Positions 8,047-16,433 of a DNA stretch of 64,000 nucleotides are shown one piece after another. The notes under the pieces are model-generated. The model saw only the letters and a program-made list of their open reading frames with translations, had not been told where the DNA came from and searched no databases. A program made the translations under genes and the position numbers. Source of the stretch: Hyphomicrobiales bacterium. Lineage in GTDB: Bacteria; Pseudomonadota; Alphaproteobacteria; Rhizobiales; Xanthobacteraceae. The stretch lies in contig JAFKKH010000024.1 in NCBI GenBank assembly GCA_017305665.1, forward strand, positions 1 through 64,000, read 5' to 3'. The number at the start of each line of letters is the position of its first letter. Positions within the stretch are counted from its first letter, which is position 1.

Positions 8047-9273
8047 ATGGATGAGACGATGGACACCATCTACGATGTCGCGGTTGTTGGCGGCGGCCCT
8101 GCCGGGCTCGCTGCGGCGATCGCGGTGGCCAGCGCGGGGGCGCGAACGGCCCTGGTAGCCCGCCGCATGGCCTATGGCGACAACCGCACCACGGCGTTGC
8201 TCGGCGGCTCGATCGATCTCCTGCGGCAACTTGACGTCTGGCCGCGCTGCGAGGCGGAGGCTGCGGCATTGCGCGTCATGCGGCTGGTCGACGACACCGG
8301 CCGTCTGATCCGGGCGCCAGAGGTCCGGTTTTCATCGGACGAGATCGGCCTCGATGCGTTTGGCTACAACATCGAGAACCGCACCCTGATGGTTGCCATG
8401 GAAGCACGGGTCGCAGAACTCGCCAACCTCATGCGGATCGACGACGAGGCCGAACAGGTGATGCCTGAAGAGGCGGCTGCCTCCGTCACAACGCGGCAGG
8501 GACAAACGGTCACCGCCCGTCTCGTCATTGGGGCCGATGGACGGCAGTCGCTTTGCCGGTCGGCCGCCGGCATTGGCGTGACGCGCCGCGTACTCGATCA
8601 ATCGGCGCTCACGTTCAATGTCACGCATGACAGGCCGCACAAAAATGTCTCGACCGAATTCCATACACCGCATGGTCCCTGCGTGTTCGTGCCCCTGCCC
8701 GGAAACCGTTCCAGCATCGTATGGGTCGCCGCGCCAAAGGAGGCCGAACGGCTGAAGGCACTCAGCGACGACGAGTTGTCGGAGGCTGCCGAGCGGCAAT
8801 CGCATTCGATCCTGGGGCGGATCCACGTTGGTCCGGGGCGGCACCTGTTTCCGCTGGCGATCGAGCGGCCGGCCCGCTTCGCGCACAATCGCATCGTACT
8901 CGTGGGGGAAGCCGCTCACGTGCTGCCGCCGATCGGCGCGCAGGGACTGAACATGGGATTGCGCGATGCCGCGGATATTGCAGACGTTGTCCGCGATGCC
9001 TTGTCGGTCGGCGAAGACCCCGGTTCGCCCCAGGTACTCGGACGCTTTGAAGCAGCCCGCCGCAGCGACGTGCTGAGCCGGACCTTTGCCATCGACATGG
9101 CCAACCGGTCGCTGCTCAATGATTTCCTGCCGGTCCAAACGGCACGGGCAGTCGGCCTTCATTTGCTCGGCGCGATCGGTCCGCTTCGGCGGCTTGCCAT
9201 GCGCGAAGGGCTCGCGCCGTCCTGGCGCCGCTCGCGGCCTGAGGTCAGTGAAACGGAAGTTGGCCGGTCTTGA
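8047..9273 (+). CDS. UbiH/UbiF/COQ6-type FAD-dependent aromatic hydroxylase
   Basis: This is a flavoprotein monooxygenase predicted to hydroxylate the ubiquinone ring. The dinucleotide-binding motif VVGGGPAGLAAAIAVASAGA lies at the N-terminus. LVIGADGRQSLCR is the 'DG' motif, and VLVGEAAHVLPPIGAQGLNM is the second FAD motif, with Glu replacing the usual Asp of GDAAH. The start is uncertain: ATGs lie at 7987, 8047 and 8059. I use 8047, which leaves a short N-terminus before the FAD motif (408 residues). Which ring position it hydroxylates cannot be read from sequence. Its end overlaps the convergent AEC gene by 29 bp. Confidence 0.82.
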   Translation: MDETMDTIYDVAVVGGGPAGLAAAIAVASAGARTALVARRMAYGDNRTTALLGGSIDLLRQLDVWPRCEAEAAALRVMRLVDDTGRLIRAPEVRFSSDEIGLDAFGYNIENRTLMVAMEARVAELANLMRIDDEAEQVMPEEAAASVTTRQGQTVTARLVIGADGRQSLCRSAAGIGVTRRVLDQSALTFNVTHDRPHKNVSTEFHTPHGPCVFVPLPGNRSSIVWVAAPKEAERLKALSDDELSEAAERQSHSILGRIHVGPGRHLFPLAIERPARFAHNRIVLVGEAAHVLPPIGAQGLNMGLRDAADIADVVRDALSVGEDPGSPQVLGRFEAARRSDVLSRTFAIDMANRSLLNDFLPVQTARAVGLHLLGAIGPLRRLAMREGLAPSWRRSRPEVSETEVGRS

Positions 9274-10192
9274 TCAACCACATCGCGGTGGTCAGGCTGA
9301 CGACGGACGCAAAGGTTCCGACCAGCACCGCGACCGATGCCGGCTCGACCCAGGTATCGTACTGCCGCGCGATCACGAAGACGTTCAGCGCTGGCGGCAG
9401 CGAGGCCATCAGCAACGCGGTCGCAGCCCATTCCGGCGTGAACGGCCCGAGCAGCAGCATCAGTACGAACACGATCACCGGATGCATCAACAGCTTCACG
9501 GCGATGACCCCCGGCACCTCCCACGGCATCCGGCCGAACGGTCGCAGCGCGACAGTAACGCCAAGCACGAACAGCGCGACCGGCGCCGCGGCGTTCTGAA
9601 GAAACTGCAGGGTGTTGTTGAGCGCGGCCGGCAGCGGAATGTGCAAGGCCGCAACCAGCGCACCGAGGCACGCCGCCATGATCAGCGGGTTTGATACGAT
9701 CTGGTTGACGACGGTCCCGATGGTTTGCAGCAGCGGTCGCTTCTCGCCGGTCAGCGCGATCAGCAACGGCACGATGGAAAACAGGAAAATGCTATCGCAG
9801 CAGAAGATCAGCGCGACAGGCGCCGCCGCTTTCGCGCCGATCACGGCGAACGCGAGTCCGGGACCCATGTAGCCGATATTGCCGTAACCTCCGGACAATC
9901 CCGCCATCGTTGCCTCGCGGAACGACAATCCCATGAGACGGCCTGCCAGCAGCGCGGCCACGAATGCACTAACCGTCGCGGCCGTGGTCGCGATCAGGAA
10001 CGGCGGGTTGTTGAGTTCGGCAAACGGTGTCTTGGACATGATGCCGAACAGCAGCGCCGGCAGCGAGACGTACAGCAGGAAGAAATTCATCCAGGCGAGG
10101 CCGGATTCCGGGAGTGCCTTGACTTTGCCGCAAGCGAATCCGACGAAGATCAAACCGAAATACGGCAGCGCCAGATTGAGAATATCGATCAT
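9245..10192 (-). CDS. AEC-family transporter (auxin efflux carrier fold)
   Basis: This inner-membrane carrier of about 315 residues has around ten hydrophobic segments arranged as two five-helix halves. LPYFGLIFVGFACGKVKALP opens the first half. Typical AEC stretches are SGGYGNIGYMGPGLAF and LNNTLQFLQNAAAPVALFVLG. Members export small organic acids such as malate or malonate, or auxin-like compounds; the substrate is unknown here. The open frame reaches 10291, but the ATG at 10192 begins the first helix and fits the family; the upstream ribosome site is weak (CCGAG). Confidence 0.85.
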   Translation of the reverse strand: MIDILNLALPYFGLIFVGFACGKVKALPESGLAWMNFFLLYVSLPALLFGIMSKTPFAELNNPPFLIATTAATVSAFVAALLAGRLMGLSFREATMAGLSGGYGNIGYMGPGLAFAVIGAKAAAPVALIFCCDSIFLFSIVPLLIALTGEKRPLLQTIGTVVNQIVSNPLIMAACLGALVAALHIPLPAALNNTLQFLQNAAAPVALFVLGVTVALRPFGRMPWEVPGVIAVKLLMHPVIVFVLMLLLGPFTPEWAATALLMASLPPALNVFVIARQYDTWVEPASVAVLVGTFASVVSLTTAMWLIKTGQLPFH

Positions 10193-10314
10193 GTCTCGGG
10201 GTCGTTTTCGAGGTTCAGGGCTCTGACGAGCCATCGCCGTGATCGGTCTGGAACAGCCCGATTCACCGGGCTTGCCTCTAGCATCGGCCACAATCCTGGT
10301 CTATTCGACGAGGC

Positions 10315-10647
10315 ATGATAAAAGCGCGTACCGCCAAGTTTCAGATCGGCCAGATCGTCCGGCACCGGATTTTCTCGTTCCGCGGCGTGGTTTTCGATAT
10401 CGATCCGGTCTTCAACAATACCGAGGAATGGTGGCTTGCGATCCCGGAAGACGTCCGGCCGCACAAGGATCAGCCGTTCTACCATCTGCTCGCCGAGAAC
10501 GCCGAGACCGAATACGTCGCTTACGTCTCCGAGCAGAACCTGTTGCCCGACGACTCCGGTGAGCCGATCCGGCACTCGCAGGTGGCGGAGATTTTCATCA
10601 AGGACAAATCGGGCGGCTATCGTCCCCGCAATCCGTCGCTGAATTGA
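10315..10647 (+). CDS. hspQ: Heat shock protein HspQ (hemimethylated-DNA-binding YccV fold)
   Basis: This 110-residue single-domain protein of the HspQ/YccV family acts in other bacteria as an adaptor or enhancer of Lon proteolysis and was first described as binding hemimethylated DNA. Signatures are AKFQIGQIVRHRIFSFRGVV, DIDPVFNNTEEWW, QPFYHLLAEN, TEYVAYVSEQNL and SGEPIRHSQV. Length is normal for alphaproteobacteria. A bidirectional terminator follows 31 bp after the stop. I could not find a convincing sigma-32 promoter in the 120 bases upstream. Confidence 0.93.
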   Translation: MIKARTAKFQIGQIVRHRIFSFRGVVFDIDPVFNNTEEWWLAIPEDVRPHKDQPFYHLLAENAETEYVAYVSEQNLLPDDSGEPIRHSQVAEIFIKDKSGGYRPRNPSLN

Positions 10648-10677
10648 AGCACCGTCTCCAGTAGTTTTCGCTCAACG

Positions 10678-10706
10678 AAAAAGGCGCCCCGCGAGGAGCG
10701 CCTTTT
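10678..10706. terminator. Bidirectional intrinsic terminator, hspQ / ialB-like
   Basis: The stem AAAAGGCGC / GCGCCTTTT (10679-10687 with 10698-10706) has a 10-base loop. A-rich and T-rich flanks make it usable by both convergent genes, hspQ from the left and the IalB-family gene from the right. Confidence 0.85.
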
Positions 10707-10726
10707 CCATTCGTGGTTTGACGAGC

Positions 10727-11518
10727 TTATTGCTTGGCCGCCGGTGCGGCCGGCGCCGAACCTGCGTTCTGTTGGGTCGCCTCGAGCTTGGCACGCGCTT
10801 CAGCGGCCCGCTTCTGCAACTCTTCCTGCAGCTTCTTCTGGGTTTCCTCGAACACCTTCGGATCGGTCGGCGGGCCGTCATAGGCCTTGGCGAACTCGGC
10901 CAGCGGCAGCGGTAGCGTCAGCGGCGCGCCGTTGGAATTGATCGCCTGAACGACCAGGTTCTGGCCCTTCTTGAGCTGCGCCAGCATCTCCGGCGTCAGG
11001 TCGTAATCGGACATGCAACCGTTGGCGAAGCAGATTACGTAGGGGCTTTGCTGCGGCGGGTTGTTATCGATGATGATGCGGGTTCCGTGAACCAGCTGCA
11101 TACCGAGCGGCAGCGTGACGCGAAGGATCTTCTTCGGCTCGCCTTCCGGCTCGATGATGACGGCGGCGATGACGGGCTGACCGGATTCGATCCGCCCATC
11201 CTTGCCGGTGAAGCAGACCTGCTTGGCCTTCGCATCCTGTCCCTTGAGACAGAACTTGGTCCAGGGCGCGTAGATCAGCTGCACCTGCTGGTCGGCCGGC
11301 GGCTGAGCCGAGGGGGCCGGCGCCGGAGCGGCCGGAGTGTGCTGCGCGGCCTTGGGCGCTGCCTTGGGAGATGCGGCCTTCTTGGCCTTGGGCGCGGCCG
11401 CCGGCTGCTGGGCGAAAGCCCCCGACATCGGGGGAGCGGCCATCAGCGTCACCGCGGCGAACAGGGCAATGGCCCGCCCGCGTGGCAGGGCCGACGCGGC
11501 CAAGAGACGAAAATTCAT
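10727..11518 (-). CDS. Invasion-associated locus B (IalB) family periplasmic protein
   Basis: This exported protein of 263 residues has a signal peptide ending about APPMSGAFAQQ, a long Ala/Pro/Lys linker (residues about 40-75) and the IalB-like domain. The domain begins at WTKFCLKG and contains four spaced cysteines (FCLKG, QVCFTG, VICFANGC) and the typical ILRVTLPLGMQLVHGTRIIID. A coiled coil with an Ala-rich tail ends the protein. IalB proteins are abundant in Rhizobiales; a role in envelope or host interaction is suggested from Bartonella, but the function is unproven here. The ATG at 11518 was chosen over an upstream in-frame start because the signal peptide begins there. Confidence 0.85.
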   Translation of the reverse strand: MNFRLLAASALPRGRAIALFAAVTLMAAPPMSGAFAQQPAAAPKAKKAASPKAAPKAAQHTPAAPAPAPSAQPPADQQVQLIYAPWTKFCLKGQDAKAKQVCFTGKDGRIESGQPVIAAVIIEPEGEPKKILRVTLPLGMQLVHGTRIIIDNNPPQQSPYVICFANGCMSDYDLTPEMLAQLKKGQNLVVQAINSNGAPLTLPLPLAEFAKAYDGPPTDPKVFEETQKKLQEELQKRAAEARAKLEATQQNAGSAPAAPAAKQ

Positions 11519-11743
11519 TGCGGAAAACCCTTTCTGAACGCGAGCATCTGGACCCTGTGACGCCGGCACTACCCTGCCTTTTGGCGGCTGTCTCTTAGTC
11601 AAATGAGGCGGTTACGTGACAGGTCGCATTGGCTTGGTCAATTGCCCGCCTTCAATACAACGGCGGATGAAAAGATCAATGCCAACAACCATTTTTGCAG
11701 TCCATTCCGGGCTGTATCGGGACGCCTATGGTAAAATTCAGTT

Positions 11744-13606
11744 GTGCGTCAGGCCGAATCAAAACCGACATCCGGATTGCGACCGAGGCGGCAGCGACTG
11801 AGCCGGGTCGGCACTTTCCTCGGGTTCGTGATCGGGCTGCTGGCAGCAGGTTCCGGAGCCGCTTCCGCAAACCCAAGCTATGGCATCGCCATGCATGGCA
11901 AACCGGCCCTGCCGGCCGATTTCAGCCACATGCCCTATGCCAATCCGGACGCGCCAAAAGGCGGGCGGCTGGTTCAGAGCGTTCTGGGCGCCTTCGACAG
12001 CCTAAATCCGCTGATCGTCAAGGGACTTGCCGTCCAGCAGATCCGTGGCTTCGTGATCGAAAGCCTGATGGCGCGCGGCAACGACGAGCCCTTCACGCTC
12101 TACGGCCTGTTGGCCGACAGCATCGACACCGACGACGCGAGAACCTACGTCACCTTCCATCTCAACCCGCTGGCGCGCTTCTCCGACGGACAGCCCGTCC
12201 GTGCCGACGATGTGCTGTTCTCGTGGCAACTGCTCCGGGACAAAGGTCGCCCCAATCACCGCCAGTATTATTCGAAAGTCGCAAAGGCCGAGGCGCTGGA
12301 CGACAGCACGGTCCGCTTTGACTTTGGGGGCGTCAACGACCGCGAGCTGCCGCTGATCCTGGGGTTGATGCCAATCCTGCCGAAGCACGCCGTGGATGCC
12401 TCCACCTTCGAGGACACATCGCTGACACCGCCGCTGGGTTCGGGACCTTATCGGGTCACGGCGGTGAAACCCGGGACCAGCGTGACACTGACGCGCGACC
12501 CCAACTATTGGGGGCGGAACCTGCCGGTCAATCGCGGTCTGTGGAATTTCGACGAAATCAGGCTGGACTACTATCGCGAGGCCAACGGCCAGTTCGAAGC
12601 CTTCAAACGCGGGCTATACGATTTCCGCGTCGAAACCGAGCCGCTGCGCTGGCACGACGGCTATAATTTTCCCGCCGCGCGCAATGGTCGGCTTATTCGC
12701 GAAGCGATCAAGACGGGCCTGCCAAAGCCATCCGAATTTCTGGTGTTTAATACGCGGCGGCCGCTCTTCGCCGACATCCGCGTGCGTCAGGCACTGACGC
12801 TGCTGTTCGACTTTGAATGGATCAACCGCAACTACTTTTTCGGTCTCTACAGCCGCGCCGGTGGATTTTTCGCGGGCTCGGAACTATCGGCTTACGCTCG
12901 ACCGGCCGATGATCTGGAACGAACACTGTTGAAGCCATTCGCGGCGGCTGTGCAACCCGACATCCTCGACGGCACCTATCGACTGCCGGTCACCGATGGG
13001 TCGGGCCGCGACCGCAAGGCTCTGCGCGCCGCATTCGCACTCCTGTCGCAAGCCGGCTACGCCCTTGATGGAACGATCCTGCGCAACCGCGCGACCGGGA
13101 TGCCATTCACGTTCGAAATCCTTGTGACGACGCGAGATCAGGAGCGCATTGCCCTCACCTATGCGCGCGATCTCAAGCGGGCCGGAATCGAAGTTTCCGT
13201 GCGTTCGGTCGATGCCGTGCAGTTCGATCAACGTCGGCTCAATTTCGATTTCGACATGATCCAGAACCGCTGGGACCAATCGCTGTCGCCCGGAAACGAG
13301 CAGTCCTTCTACTGGGGCAGCGAAGCCGCCGACATTCCCGGGACCCGCAACTACATGGGGGCGAAGAATCCGGCGATCGATGCGATGATCGCTGCCATGC
13401 TCGAGGCCCGCGCGCGGCCGGATTTCGTGGATGCCGTTCGCGCGCTCGACCGTGTCCTGATGTCCGGCTTTTACGCAATTCCGGTCTACAATGTTCAAGA
13501 GCAATGGATCGCGCGCTGGAATCGGATAGAACGGCCAGTAGCGACCGCGTTGACCGGATATCTTCCCGAAACTTGGTGGCAAAGGCCGCCGAAGCCGAGC
13601 AAGTGA
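11744..13606 (+). CDS. YejA-like ABC transporter substrate-binding protein (SBP_bac_5)
   Basis: This 620-residue periplasmic oligopeptide-type binding protein starts at GTG 11744. A basic N-terminus (RPRRQRLSR) precedes a hydrophobic signal segment ending near GAASANP. The family 5 fold is clear: GIAMHGKPALPADFSHMPY and APKGGRLVQ at the start, TVRFDFGGVNDRELPLILG, LGSGPYRVTAVKPGTSVTL and RDPNYWGRNLPVNRGLWNF. It groups with YejA, whose partners are YejBEF. No permease or ATPase genes are adjacent in this window, so it must work with components encoded elsewhere. Only 4 bp separate it from the next gene. Confidence 0.88.
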   Translation: MRQAESKPTSGLRPRRQRLSRVGTFLGFVIGLLAAGSGAASANPSYGIAMHGKPALPADFSHMPYANPDAPKGGRLVQSVLGAFDSLNPLIVKGLAVQQIRGFVIESLMARGNDEPFTLYGLLADSIDTDDARTYVTFHLNPLARFSDGQPVRADDVLFSWQLLRDKGRPNHRQYYSKVAKAEALDDSTVRFDFGGVNDRELPLILGLMPILPKHAVDASTFEDTSLTPPLGSGPYRVTAVKPGTSVTLTRDPNYWGRNLPVNRGLWNFDEIRLDYYREANGQFEAFKRGLYDFRVETEPLRWHDGYNFPAARNGRLIREAIKTGLPKPSEFLVFNTRRPLFADIRVRQALTLLFDFEWINRNYFFGLYSRAGGFFAGSELSAYARPADDLERTLLKPFAAAVQPDILDGTYRLPVTDGSGRDRKALRAAFALLSQAGYALDGTILRNRATGMPFTFEILVTTRDQERIALTYARDLKRAGIEVSVRSVDAVQFDQRRLNFDFDMIQNRWDQSLSPGNEQSFYWGSEAADIPGTRNYMGAKNPAIDAMIAAMLEARARPDFVDAVRALDRVLMSGFYAIPVYNVQEQWIARWNRIERPVATALTGYLPETWWQRPPKPSK

Positions 13607-13610
13607 TTTC

Positions 13611-15116
13611 GTGATCCAGAACAATACCTCGCCCACGTTGGATGGATTGTTTGGCCGCATCCTTGCCCGGCAGCCGGACCAACTGGCGCTGATCGACCCA
13701 CCCGACAAACCACGCATCACAGGACAGCAGCCGCGCCGTTTGACCTTTGCCGAGACCGACCGGGCTGTATCGGCGCTGGCGGCCCATTTCATCGAAGCCG
13801 GATTGCCAGCCAATTCGGTAATCGCGGTCCAGTTGCCCAACACGATCGAACTGGTACTGACGGTGCTCGCAGCCTATCGCGCCGGTCTGATCGTCGCGCT
13901 ATTGCCCCAACTCTGGCGGCAGGCCGACCTGACCGTCGCGATCAATCGCACCGGCGCACGTGCCGTCGTCGCCATGGGCCGTATCGACGGCGTTGACCAT
14001 GCCGATCTCGCGATGAACGCCGCAGCCGAGGCGTTTTCCATCCGCCACGTCTGCGGTTTCGGCAGCGATCTGCCCGAAGGCATGGTGTCGCTGGATATCG
14101 CCCTGCGTTCGGCGAACATCGACACCTCACGCCTCGTGGTCCAGGATTCACGGCGCGCTGCGCTGGTGACCTTCGAGGCCTCAGGCTCGGGCTTCCGCGC
14201 CGTGCCCCGGACTCACCTCAACCTGATCGCCGCCGGTCTCGCCATGTTCCTCGAGAGCGGGCTGCCGCAGGGCGCCGCGATCCTTTCAGCCTCCGCACCG
14301 TCGTCATTCGCCGGGCTGACCTCGTCATTCGTGATGTGGCTGCTCAGCGGCGGCACGCTGGTCATGCATCATCCCTTCGACGACAGCATCCTGCTGCGCC
14401 AGATCGAGGCCGAGCACTGCGACACGCTGGTCGCACCAGCCCAGCTTGCATTGCGGATGGCCGAAGCCGACATGCTGTCGTCCAACAAAAGCCTGCGTCA
14501 CGTCGTCGGTCTCTGGCGTACACCCGAGCAAGTCGCGTCAAGTGCGCTTTGGCCAGATCCCCAAATCGAGATGACGGACGTCTACCTGTTCGGCGAGGCC
14601 GGCCTGTTCGCCGCGCGCAGGATGGACGACGGATCGCCAGCCCCGGTCATGCCCGGTCCTTATCGAACCCCGCCCGGGGTACCGGCCTCATCAACGGCGG
14701 GAGAGGTGATTCTGACCTCCAAGGGAACGTTGGGATTGCGGGGTCCCATGGTTCCGGCCGCGGCGTATGCCGTATCGGATCGATCCACCGATGGCCTCGC
14801 CGCGCAGCCGCAACCGGACTATGTCGACACTGGCTATGCGGCGCGGGCCGATCGTGCCACCGGCGCCATTTCCATTACCGCTCCGCCGGCCGGCATCATG
14901 GCCGTTGGCGGTTATCGGTTTCCTGCCCAGGATCTGCAGGAGTGGGCGCGCCGGCTGGGGCAGAACACGCTGCTGACAGCCCTTCCCGACCGCCTGAGCG
15001 GCCAGCGCCTTGCAGGACGAGCCAGCGACAATGCCAGAGCTCGTGAAGCACTTACGGAGTTGGGGCTTAACCCTTTGATGGTGGAAGCTTTTCGCGATCG
15101 ATCGTCCACCGACTGA
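13611..15116 (+). CDS. Adenylate-forming (ANL) superfamily protein with degenerate active site
   Basis: This 501-residue protein has the fold of AMP-binding acyl-CoA ligases. It has the N-terminal ligase segment (TFAETDRAVSALAAHFIEAG, NTIELVLTVLAAYRAGLIVALLP) and a C-terminal subdomain. The A3 phosphate-binding loop, normally TSGTTGxPK, is here TFEASGSGFRAVPRTH, lacking the threonines and the lysine. The late YRTGD-type motif is changed to YVDTGYAAR, and no catalytic lysine is evident near the C-terminus. It may be catalytically altered or a binding protein. The GTG start lies 4 bp after the binding-protein gene, so the two form an operon. Confidence 0.72.
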   Translation: MIQNNTSPTLDGLFGRILARQPDQLALIDPPDKPRITGQQPRRLTFAETDRAVSALAAHFIEAGLPANSVIAVQLPNTIELVLTVLAAYRAGLIVALLPQLWRQADLTVAINRTGARAVVAMGRIDGVDHADLAMNAAAEAFSIRHVCGFGSDLPEGMVSLDIALRSANIDTSRLVVQDSRRAALVTFEASGSGFRAVPRTHLNLIAAGLAMFLESGLPQGAAILSASAPSSFAGLTSSFVMWLLSGGTLVMHHPFDDSILLRQIEAEHCDTLVAPAQLALRMAEADMLSSNKSLRHVVGLWRTPEQVASSALWPDPQIEMTDVYLFGEAGLFAARRMDDGSPAPVMPGPYRTPPGVPASSTAGEVILTSKGTLGLRGPMVPAAAYAVSDRSTDGLAAQPQPDYVDTGYAARADRATGAISITAPPAGIMAVGGYRFPAQDLQEWARRLGQNTLLTALPDRLSGQRLAGRASDNARAREALTELGLNPLMVEAFRDRSSTD

Positions 15117-15165
15117 TTGAAATCAGACACTGGAATTGACGCTGCATTAAGAGCGGCGACCTAGG

Positions 15166-16428
15166 ATGACGCGCGTTTCACGGTCATCCGAGTTCCAGAT
15201 AATGTCCCAGCAAGGTCCGCTTATCGTTGTCGCCTCCGAAGAGCGACAACCGTTTGCGGCATCCCTCTCCGGCCTGAATATCTTTCCAGTGATCGAAACC
15301 GACTGGACGGAAATATCGGACGCGGTCGAGCGGCTCCACCCCGCGGCCGTGCTGGTCACAACGACGGATGGCGCCGAGGCAGCTTTCGTGTCCCTTGCGC
15401 AGCAGATCGCGGCAATTCAGCCGTACGTTCCGCTCGTCGTTACAACGTCGGCGATGCCGTATACCGATAACGCGATGCCATTCATGTCGCCGGACCATCA
15501 TCGTCTCGGCGCACGCTTGTCGGCGGCGCTGCGGGTGCGCACGTTGCACACGACCGTGCTCCGACGGCGTGCAAGCGATCCAGCCCTGCGGGTCCGCGAG
15601 CCGGACACCGACCCGATCCAGGATGCGACAGTTCTCCTGATCGGCCGCGGCGGCACCTATCCGGCGTTGTCAGTCGCGTTCGGCGAGCAACTCGGTGTGG
15701 TCGGCGCGCTCAGCATCGAGGCGGCGGCGAAGCATCTGAATGCGCGCGATCTTGATGGCATCGTCATCGGCGACGGCTTCACCCCGCGAGTCGTTGATGC
15801 GTTCCTGACGGTGCTGGCCGAGGACACCCGGTTTCGCAATCTGCCGGTTGCTATCACGAGCGGCGACCTCGCCGCGACCTATGACCTTCCCAATCTTGAA
15901 GCGATCTCGGGCGAGCCCGCGCGGATCGCGAACCTGTTCCTCCCTTTGGTTCGGCAACACGCGTTCGAAGCGCGCCTCTATCGCACGCTGAAATCCCTCG
16001 ATGCGGGAGGCCTATTGGACCCGCGAACCGGATTGCTGACGATCGACGCTTTTCATCGCGAACTCGCAACTGCGATCCTTCAAACCCAGTCGCAAGGCGG
16101 CACTTTATCGATTGCCCGGTTTTCGCTCGGTCAGAAGCTGGAGCGTCCGCTGTTCGACGCGGCACGTATTCTGAGCCGTCTGATGCGACGAATGGATTTC
16201 GGCGCGCTCGAAGCCGATGGATCGATCCTCGTCGTTTTCACCGACACCGATCTGCGCAACGCCCACATGATTGCGCGACGGCTGTCGAGCGTGATGAAAC
16301 ATACCGCGCATAGCGCCAAGCGTGAACTGCGGATCGATCCTCACGTCGTTCTGGCGGCATCGCAGCCCAATGACTCCGCGAAGTCGCTCCTCGCTCGACT
16401 GAAGGATGAAGCACGCGCGGCGTCATAG
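15166..16428 (+). CDS. Receiver-like protein with degenerate GGDEF domain
   Basis: This 420-residue protein has two receiver-like alpha/beta segments (residues about 18-130 and 150-250) followed by a diguanylate-cyclase-like domain. The GGDEF domain opening is recognisable as DPRTGLLTIDAFHREL. The active-site turn, normally RxGGDEF, reads FGALEADGSILVVF, so c-di-GMP synthesis is unlikely. The receiver segments lack an obvious phosphorylated aspartate pattern. The function is probably regulatory, without cyclase activity. Starts at 15166 and 15202 are both possible. Confidence 0.65.
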   Translation: MTRVSRSSEFQIMSQQGPLIVVASEERQPFAASLSGLNIFPVIETDWTEISDAVERLHPAAVLVTTTDGAEAAFVSLAQQIAAIQPYVPLVVTTSAMPYTDNAMPFMSPDHHRLGARLSAALRVRTLHTTVLRRRASDPALRVREPDTDPIQDATVLLIGRGGTYPALSVAFGEQLGVVGALSIEAAAKHLNARDLDGIVIGDGFTPRVVDAFLTVLAEDTRFRNLPVAITSGDLAATYDLPNLEAISGEPARIANLFLPLVRQHAFEARLYRTLKSLDAGGLLDPRTGLLTIDAFHRELATAILQTQSQGGTLSIARFSLGQKLERPLFDAARILSRLMRRMDFGALEADGSILVVFTDTDLRNAHMIARRLSSVMKHTAHSAKRELRIDPHVVLAASQPNDSAKSLLARLKDEARAAS

Positions 16429-16433
16429 CCGCC

